The notes beneath the pieces were generated by a model, which saw only the letters and a program-made list of their open reading frames with translations, searched no databases and was not told the origin of the DNA. 64,000 nucleotides of DNA, taken from the NCBI GenBank assembly GCA_024225635.1, contig JAAEMK010001070.1:1-64000 (forward strand), read 5' to 3'. The position numbers were made by a program, and so were the translations under genes. This document shows, in pieces, positions 57,803-64,000 of this stretch. Numbering within the stretch: the stretch's first letter is position 1; each line of letters starts with the position of its first letter. Source of the DNA: Desulfobacteraceae bacterium (GTDB taxonomy: Bacteria > Desulfobacterota > Desulfobacteria > Desulfobacterales > Desulfobacteraceae).

Positions 57803-57992
57803 TCCCCCCCGCTGAGCCCGGTTTAGGGGGGCAACAGGGAAAAGTGTGACATTTTATTCATATTTTTATATAGGTAAGGAAACAGGTGTTTTTCTGTCCT
57901 TCTGTTCTTTTTCCTTTATTCACCTGACACACGGTTTGAGTTTACGCCCCTCGCCGGTCTCAACACCGTTTCAATTCGCATTCTTTTAAACG

Positions 57993-58008
57993 TGGCATAT
58001 CTGTTGCA
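57993..58008 (+). promoter_or_regulatory. Sigma-54 promoter of the large secreted protein
   Basis: TGGCATATCTGTTGCA matches the consensus TGGCAC-N5-TTGCA. GG (57994-57995) and GC (58006-58007) are exactly 10 bp apart. It lies 278 bp upstream of the start codon. Upstream (57820-57990) I see only AT-rich sequence and no gene; activator sites were not identified. Confidence 0.7.
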
Positions 58009-58019
58009 AGAAAATCGCG

Positions 58020-58285
58020 GTAAAAGAAAAAAGTTTATTGCTAATAATCGTAACTGTCTGGTTATAAGAATGATTTTTTAACTATTTAGTTGTTCGAGAT
58101 TTGCGTGCTTTTTCACGCCTCCACCCATCATGTCACGCTGGTAAACCAAAGGATTCCGAAGCCACAGCTGTCTGACATCGCCCCCGAATAAATCAACCTA
58201 AGCCGGACGAAAACGGGCACAGGTCAGTATTGCGGACTTTATTACCCAGAGGCTTTAAAGCTGAAGCAAAGAAGGGGGGAACGGT
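58020..58285 (+). other. Long structured leader of the secreted-protein mRNA
   Basis: The transcript from the sigma-54 promoter would carry about 265 untranslated bases. Stems include GCGTG/CACGC (58103-58107 with 58114-58118) and ATGTCA/TGACAT (58130-58135 with 58173-58178). The second stem encloses CACGC, then AAACC, then AAGCC, strings that occur in that order in GEMM-type c-di-GMP/cGAMP riboswitches, but the spacing is too short for the known fold. A riboswitch is possible, not shown. Confidence 0.35.
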
Positions 58286-61200
58286 ATGAAAGACAGCGAA
58301 CTCAATTTTTCGCCACGGCGTTTTTTCACATGGTATCCGGGCGGTTTTTCAATGGACGGTGTCATGGGGGGCTGCATTTGTTCTGTTTTTCTTGCAGCCA
58401 TATTTTTACTGTTGTCGGCGCCTGGTTATGGGGCGGAGATCACCTTTGATTTCGCTGACGGGGAACATGCGGGCGACAATATCACAACGGTGATCAATAC
58501 GAAGGCCGCCCACCCCGGCGATCCCGATCTCACCATCACCAAGGCCAACCCCCTGGTGAACATCTGGACAGGCGCAGGGGCGGACAATAACTGGTCAACC
58601 GGTGGGAACTGGAGCAGGGGAACCGCGCCGGTCCCGGCAGAGTCGGTTCTCATTAACGGCGATAAAGATATCACCATTGACACTCTTCTCGTTGAGGTTG
58701 CGGCCCTTGCCATCCAAGCCTCTTACAGCGGAACCATCACACAGGGGAGCAATAATTTGACCGTCAGCGGCAATTTTATCCTGTCGGGCGGAACGTTCAA
58801 CAGTGGAACGGCTGCATCCTCCCCGGCAGTGGGAGAACTTTTTGTTGGCGGGAAGTTTATACAGACGGGCGGTACATTCGGCGGTGGAGACGGTGGAATT
58901 CATGTAACCGACGCCTTTATCCTCTCTTCAGAAACCTTTATATCCACATCCTCGAATTTTGCGATTGGTGGCGATTTTATCCATGCCGGCGGCTTCTTCA
59001 CCCATAACAACGGCACCGTTGAGCTTACCGGCACAAATCAAACCATAGCCGGTGATACCACCTTTTATAACCTGATAAAGCGAACCGCCTCCGCCGACAT
59101 CCTGACCTTCACCGGGGGAACAAGGCAGACCATCGAAAACAGCCTGGTGCTCCAGGGGGCCCCAGGGCAGGAACTCTCCGTAATCAGCAGTTCCGAGGGC
59201 ACCCAGTGGGAGATCGATCATGGCCAGGGGGCGTGCACCATTGAGTACATCGTTGTCCAGGATTCCAACAACATCAGCGGGATGAGCATCAGCGTAGATG
59301 CCGGCATCAATACTGACTGGGGAAATAACACCAACTGGGATTTCCTGCCACCTTCAACGCACGGATGGGACAATGGACAGGACGCCCTCCATGTGATGGG
59401 ACAGCCCGATTTCATAAGCGGTGACCCGGGGGTGAGTGATGATACTTTCAACAGGGCGGCGGATGTGGTGGTCGATCCTGCAAATAACAAGTTGTACGTG
59501 GCGGACAGGGCGAACAACAGGGTGCTGCGTTTTGCCTACCCCATTACCATGAACCGGCCCGGGGCGGAGCTGGTTTTTGGACAGCCTGATTTCGACACCG
59601 TTCTCTTGCCTGACAATGAAGCGGATTGTACCGCTGCCGGGGGAACATGGAGCCCCGGCCCCGAGATCTGTACGGCAACGGCGCCTTTGCCCGGTTCAAA
59701 TACATTCAATGGTCCGGCGGCCCTGGCCCTGGACGAAACCGGCCGGTTATGGGTGGCGGACAGGGGGAACAATCGCGTTGTATGGTTTGACAACGCCCAT
59801 GAAATTGCTTTGAATCAGCCCCATGGGGACGGGGTCCTGGGACAGCCTGACTTCACGACAAAAACGGCCCCCGGCCCACCCACCCAAAGTTCCCTCAATA
59901 GCCCATGGGGGATTACCGTGGATGGTTCCGGCAGCCTTTTTATCGCCGATGCTTATAATCATCGCGTGCTCCGGTTTGACCATGCCGCATCCAAGGCCAA
60001 CGGCGCAGATGCGGATGCCGTCCTTGGGCAGCCGGATTTCATATCCGATACCCCAAACAATGGGGGCATTTCCGCAAGTTCCATGGACCGGCCCGTTGGG
60101 GTGTTCAGGTACGGGGCTTACCTGTTCGTGGCCGACGGATCAAACGCCCGGGTGCTTCGTTTCGACAATGCTTCCTCCCTTGGGAACGGAGCCGATGCGG
60201 CCCGGGTCCTGGGCCAGCCCGATTTTCTTACCGCATCCCATGTGACGGGTCCGGCAGACAGGAACCGGCTCGAGTCTGCCGGAAAGGCGGAAGTGGACGG
60301 GAGCGGAAATCTCTATGTCTGCGACGGATTTAATAATGACAGGGTTGTTATCTTCAACGATGTTCTTTCCAAGGCCAACGGGGGGGATGGGGATAAGGTC
60401 CTTGGCCAGGCAGATTTAACCGACTCGGGCGATGGCCTTGATCGGAATCGGTTCAGCCTCGATTCCCACGGCGGCGGCATGGCCTTTGACAACATTCGAG
60501 GGCTTCTCTTTGTGGCGGACGATTACAATAACCGGGTCATGATCTTTGAGAAAAAGATCGCCGGGCCAAGGTTCAGTCTCAAGCAGGGGGGGATATACTG
60601 CCCCAGTGGCACGACGTTTGATTTTGGCGCACAGGAGGATGGGGGAGAAACCCTCCTGACCTTTTATATCGAGAATCCGGGCGATACCCCCCTCACCTTT
60701 GATGAATCCCCGGTGATCATCATCACAGGCACGGATGCGGATCAATTCAGTGTCAAGACCCAGGCTGAACCCTCCGTTGCTTCCCAGGGCGCCACCTCCT
60801 TTCAGATCGCGTTTTCCCCGACTTCTTCCGGCGTTAAAACCGCTGCTGTCGCCATTGTTCATGACAGTGGCGGTGAAACTCCCTTTAATTTGATGCTTAC
60901 CGGAACCGGTGCGGGAGATCCCGGGCCGGAAATTATAACTCCCTCTGTTTTCACAGACCCGATTTCAGAAATTATGTCAGACAGTGCCAGGGGCGGCGGC
61001 CAGGTTGTTTCAGACGGCAACGCGCCCGTTGCGGCCCGGGGGGTGTGCTGGTCAACCTTCCCAAATCCCACAACCGGAGACAACATCACACTTGACGGCA
61101 GCGGTCCGGGATCGTTTTCAAGCAGGATCACCGGCCTTGACCCGGATATGCGATACCATGTGCGGGCCTATGCCGTGAATTCGGCCGGTACGGGATATGG

Positions 61201-64000
61201 CGATCCGGTTTCTTTTACAACGGAACCGGTTCCACTGCCGGTGCTGACAACCACCCCGGCCTCGGAGGTCACCCATATGAGCGCCGCGAGCGGCGGTCAT
61301 ATCCCAACGGACACCGATGTCGAGATTTTGACCCGGGGGGTATGCTGGTCAACCTCCCCCAATCCCGCAACCACAAACCGCCTGGTCTCAGCCGGCAGCG
61401 GCCTGGGAACGTTTACAGCCAGGATCACCGGGCTTGAGCCGGATACCCAATACCATGTACGGGCCTATGCCGTGACAGCGAGCGATCTCCTATACGGCGA
61501 TGGGATCACCTTTACAACGGAATCGGAAATCCAGACGGTTTTGACAACCACCCCGGCCTCGGAAGTCACCCATATGAGCGCCGTGAGCGGCGGTCATATT
61601 TCAACAGACGCAGGGGGCGATATCATGGCTCGGGGTGTGTGCTGGTCAACCGCCGCCAATCCCACAATCATTGACAACCTGACATCGGACGGCAGGGGGG
61701 CGGGCTCGTTTGCAAGCGAGATTACCGGGCTTGAGCCGGATACCCTGTACCATGTCCGGGCTTATGCCGCTACCGCGACGGATATCCTGTATGGCGATCA
61801 GGTCTCCTTTACCACCGATTCCGCATCCCGGCCGGTGCTGACGACCGCCCCGGCCTCGGAAGTTACCCATATGAGCGCCGTGAGCGGCGGCAATATTTCA
61901 ACCGGCACCGGGGTCGAGATCGTGGCCCGGGGTGTGTGCTGGTCGACCGCCGCCGATCCCGCAATCGAAGACAACATCACATTGGACGGCACCGGTACTG
62001 GTGCGTTTACAAGCGAGATCACAGGCCTTGAGCCGGATACCCAATACCATGTGCGGGCCTATGCCAGGACCGCGACGGATATCCTGTATGGCGATTCAAT
62101 CACCTTTGCCACCGAACCTGTTTCACAGCCGGTGCTGACGACCGCCCAGGTTAAGGCTGTCACCCATATGAGCGCCGTGAGCGGCGGTAATATTTCAACC
62201 GGCACCGGGGTCGAGATCGTGGCCCGGGGGGTGTGCTGGTCGACCTCCGTCGATCCCATAGTTGCAAACAGCGTCACATCGGACGGCTCCGGCACCGGCT
62301 CGTTTACAAGCGAGATCACCGGGCTTGAGCCGGATACCCAATACCATGTGCGGGCCTATGCCGTGACCCCGGCCAATATTCTATATGGCGATTCAATATC
62401 CTTTACCACCGAATCGGTTTCAACGTTGGTGCTGACAACAGCTCCGGTTTCGGCAGTCACCCATATGAGCGCTGTCAGCGGCGGTAATATCCCAATCGGC
62501 ACCGGCGCCGATATCAAGGCCCGGGGAGTATGCTGGTCAACCTCCGCCGACCCCACGATTGTAGACGGCATCACATCGAACGGCACCGGCACCGGTTCGT
62601 TTACAAGCAATATCACCGGTCTTGACCCGGATACGATATACCATGTCAGGGCCTATGCCGCGACCGTCACCGACATCGTATATGGCGATGATGTGTCGTT
62701 TACAACCCTTACGGGTATAACAGCTCCCCTTGCAACCCTTTCAGGGCTTCCTGACAGCATTACCAATGCAACCTCCTACTGGGTAATCGTCGGCGGGATC
62801 GGCGTGGAAAGCTACAGGTTCCGGCTGGACAATAACGACTGGTCCCCGGAGACGACCGTGGATCAGCCGGTCATATTTGATGTTGACACTGGCGGCAGTC
62901 ATACCCTTTACGTCATTGGCGCGGATTCGGCCGGCAACTGGCAGGAAGAGGCCAATGCGACAACCATCGCCTGGACGGTCCGGCAGGGGCTGCCCACCGC
63001 AGCCTTGACAGGGGGGGCCGGCGCCGTAACCAATCAGACCTCTGCTGAATTCAGCGTTGGCAGCGCACCGGGCAGCCCGGATATTGAAGAGTACTATTAC
63101 AGCATGGACGGCGGCGTGACCTGGGCATACGGTAAAACCACGGAGCCCATCGAGGTGGACGGGCTTGAACAGGGAAAATATACCCTGGCGGTAAACGGTT
63201 TTGGCAACGGTGTCTGGCAGGATGACGCAGACGGCATGACAATGGAAAACGCAACCTTTTATGAATGGCGGGTGGACCTGACCCCTGCCGATCCCGCGGT
63301 GCTGGATGTGGCCAAGGGAGAGCCCCCGTCATCGAGTGTCACTCTTTCATGGCGATGGTTTTCCGATGATGATCAGGAAAGAATCCAAAAATACCTGGTA
63401 TGGTATTCCCCCGGGATGATCACCCGGGAAACCCTTGGCAATGCCACGGAAGTTTTCTGTGGCATGACGCCGGGAGATGCCGGTTTTTACGAGCGGTTTA
63501 CGGTGGATATGCTTGCCCCCGGGCAAACATATTATTTTGCGGTGCAATCGGTTGATGCGGCCGGTAATATTTCCGGACTCAGCACTATTGCAGCCCAGAC
63601 CACCGAAAACATGATCCCGCGCATAACGGACCTTGCCCTTGTTTCCGGCGGTACTGCCGGAGAGAATTCCGTTGCAAGGCGGATAACAATAACCGGCGCC
63701 AATTTTATGGAATACCCGGGCGGCAACATCGTCCGCTTTGAAAATGACGCCTCTGTCTTCAGTGTCCCATGTAATGGGGGAACAACCCTCTCGATCTTGG
63801 CGGATATTCCGGAGGGAGCGCCAACCGGGGTTTATCATCTGCGTGTGATAAACAAAAACGGCACCTCCCTGCTTTCCGGTGCCGCTTACACCGTAACCGA
63901 ATCCTTAAGACCTCTACCCGAGGTGACAAATGTATCCCGGATGGTCCTGGGCAAGGGCGGTGAGTATGAGATCACGATCCGGGGACGTCATTTTGACGAA
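58286..64000 (+). CDS. Large secreted NHL-propeller / Fn3-like repeat protein, N-terminal 1905 residues
   Basis: The frame is open from ATG 58286 (GGGGGGA upstream) to the window end. Residues 1-50 are an extended signal sequence ending SAPGYGA. About 95-300 are Gly/Thr-rich parallel-beta segments (NWSTGGNWSRGTAPV, VSGNFILSGGTF). About 357-765 form an NHL-type propeller with recurring VLGQPDF and LYVADRANNRVLRF/LFIADAYNHRVLRF. About 767-880 are a choice-of-anchor/ASH-type domain. About 885-1478 are six 99-residue Fn3-like repeats with ARGVCWST and YHVRAYA. Then come Fn3/Ig-like domains (YYFAVQSVDAAGNISG) and IPT/TIG-like domains to the edge. It is probably an extracellular surface or matrix protein; ligand unknown. 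Confidence 0.88.
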   Translation, partial: MKDSELNFSPRRFFTWYPGGFSMDGVMGGCICSVFLAAIFLLLSAPGYGAEITFDFADGEHAGDNITTVINTKAAHPGDPDLTITKANPLVNIWTGAGADNNWSTGGNWSRGTAPVPAESVLINGDKDITIDTLLVEVAALAIQASYSGTITQGSNNLTVSGNFILSGGTFNSGTAASSPAVGELFVGGKFIQTGGTFGGGDGGIHVTDAFILSSETFISTSSNFAIGGDFIHAGGFFTHNNGTVELTGTNQTIAGDTTFYNLIKRTASADILTFTGGTRQTIENSLVLQGAPGQELSVISSSEGTQWEIDHGQGACTIEYIVVQDSNNISGMSISVDAGINTDWGNNTNWDFLPPSTHGWDNGQDALHVMGQPDFISGDPGVSDDTFNRAADVVVDPANNKLYVADRANNRVLRFAYPITMNRPGAELVFGQPDFDTVLLPDNEADCTAAGGTWSPGPEICTATAPLPGSNTFNGPAALALDETGRLWVADRGNNRVVWFDNAHEIALNQPHGDGVLGQPDFTTKTAPGPPTQSSLNSPWGITVDGSGSLFIADAYNHRVLRFDHAASKANGADADAVLGQPDFISDTPNNGGISASSMDRPVGVFRYGAYLFVADGSNARVLRFDNASSLGNGADAARVLGQPDFLTASHVTGPADRNRLESAGKAEVDGSGNLYVCDGFNNDRVVIFNDVLSKANGGDGDKVLGQADLTDSGDGLDRNRFSLDSHGGGMAFDNIRGLLFVADDYNNRVMIFEKKIAGPRFSLKQGGIYCPSGTTFDFGAQEDGGETLLTFYIENPGDTPLTFDESPVIIITGTDADQFSVKTQAEPSVASQGATSFQIAFSPTSSGVKTAAVAIVHDSGGETPFNLMLTGTGAGDPGPEIITPSVFTDPISEIMSDSARGGGQVVSDGNAPVAARGVCWSTFPNPTTGDNITLDGSGPGSFSSRITGLDPDMRYHVRAYAVNSAGTGYGDPVSFTTEPVPLPVLTTTPASEVTHMSAASGGHIPTDTDVEILTRGVCWSTSPNPATTNRLVSAGSGLGTFTARITGLEPDTQYHVRAYAVTASDLLYGDGITFTTESEIQTVLTTTPASEVTHMSAVSGGHISTDAGGDIMARGVCWSTAANPTIIDNLTSDGRGAGSFASEITGLEPDTLYHVRAYAATATDILYGDQVSFTTDSASRPVLTTAPASEVTHMSAVSGGNISTGTGVEIVARGVCWSTAADPAIEDNITLDGTGTGAFTSEITGLEPDTQYHVRAYARTATDILYGDSITFATEPVSQPVLTTAQVKAVTHMSAVSGGNISTGTGVEIVARGVCWSTSVDPIVANSVTSDGSGTGSFTSEITGLEPDTQYHVRAYAVTPANILYGDSISFTTESVSTLVLTTAPVSAVTHMSAVSGGNIPIGTGADIKARGVCWSTSADPTIVDGITSNGTGTGSFTSNITGLDPDTIYHVRAYAATVTDIVYGDDVSFTTLTGITAPLATLSGLPDSITNATSYWVIVGGIGVESYRFRLDNNDWSPETTVDQPVIFDVDTGGSHTLYVIGADSAGNWQEEANATTIAWTVRQGLPTAALTGGAGAVTNQTSAEFSVGSAPGSPDIEEYYYSMDGGVTWAYGKTTEPIEVDGLEQGKYTLAVNGFGNGVWQDDADGMTMENATFYEWRVDLTPADPAVLDVAKGEPPSSSVTLSWRWFSDDDQERIQKYLVWYSPGMITRETLGNATEVFCGMTPGDAGFYERFTVDMLAPGQTYYFAVQSVDAAGNISGLSTIAAQTTENMIPRITDLALVSGGTAGENSVARRITITGANFMEYPGGNIVRFENDASVFSVPCNGGTTLSILADIPEGAPTGVYHLRVINKNGTSLLSGAAYTVTESLRPLPEVTNVSRMVLGKGGEYEITIRGRHFDE
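60940..62721 (+). repeat. Six tandem 297-bp coding repeats
   Basis: The Cys codon of GVCWST falls at 61046, 61343, 61640, 61937, 62234 and 62531, exactly 297 bp apart each time. Repeats 3-6 remain very similar in DNA (for example ACCCATATGAGCGCCGTGAG), so copy number could vary by recombination. Repeat 1 is the most diverged. Each unit encodes one 99-residue Fn3-like domain. Confidence 0.92.

Noticed and set aside
58426-62616. Several minus-strand frames under the secreted-protein gene
   Set aside because: Repeated antisense shadows that mirror the 297-bp repeats; the plus frame is continuous with signal peptide and known domains.
60940-62721. Regular 297-bp repeats as a CRISPR or mobile array
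   Set aside because: They lie inside one continuous reading frame and each encodes one Fn3-like domain.

Overview
The window looks like chromosome of a strict anaerobe of the Desulfobacterota (formerly Deltaproteobacteria), probably a Desulfobacteraceae-type sulfate reducer. This is an inference from gene content: a TtpC-type TonB system, an anaerobic cobalamin route (cbiC, cbiA, cbiD), acyl-CoA dehydrogenases with their own ETF, double-Cache sensors and chemoreceptors, a sigma-54 promoter, and a large secreted NHL/Fn3-like protein. No rRNA, tRNA or CRISPR array was seen.

Layout. Bases 1-300 hold the end of an IS21-family element (istB tail plus 23-bp tandem repeats). Bases 303-2804 are AT-rich, non-coding and repetitive. 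They carry two diverged copies of a roughly 600-bp block and five copies of a 37-bp module (two 11-mers, 6 nt, then a DnaA-box-like 9-mer). This is the best candidate for the replication origin and directly precedes dnaN-gyrB; dnaA is not beside it. Next come an aapJQMP-type amino-acid ABC transporter (6.5-10.7 kb), a PLP-dependent sulfur amino-acid enzyme and a TesB thioesterase.

From 13.1 to 25.5 kb, on the minus strand, lies what reads as one uptake locus. In transcription order it has a MerR-methyltransferase fusion protein, a second methyltransferase, a single-chain ECF transporter (two ABC domains fused to an EcfT-like domain), an S-component-like membrane protein, a TonB-dependent receptor, a DUF3450-like protein, a TtpC-like long ExbB, ExbB, ExbD, TonB and a TPR protein. 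Together they could carry one unidentified substrate across both membranes. I consider this the most interesting system in the window.

From 25.6 to 38.1 kb are rlmN, a SpoU methylase, an alanine-type aminotransferase, the run cbiC-cbiA-cbiD-nth, and a receptor-like/YfiR/histidine kinase/response regulator signalling cassette joined by overlapping genes. From 38.2 to 43.3 kb are an alpha/beta hydrolase and two chemoreceptors.

From 43.3 to 56.6 kb is an acyl-CoA catabolic regulon: a minus-strand operon (histidine phosphatase, ACAD11-like dehydrogenase, TetR regulator, APH-family kinase, 3-hydroxyacyl-CoA dehydrogenase, second acyl-CoA dehydrogenase, ferredoxin-nitroreductase) and the separate etfBA pair. 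The same palindrome lies just upstream of the inferred -35 of both units. The split kinase plus ACAD11-like pair suggests 4-hydroxyacyl-CoA degradation. A multi-domain histidine kinase and pncB lie between them. The window ends with a universal stress protein, a tiny AraC-type remnant, a sigma-54 promoter with a long leader, and the first 1905 codons of a secreted protein that runs off the right edge and has six exact-length 99-residue repeats.
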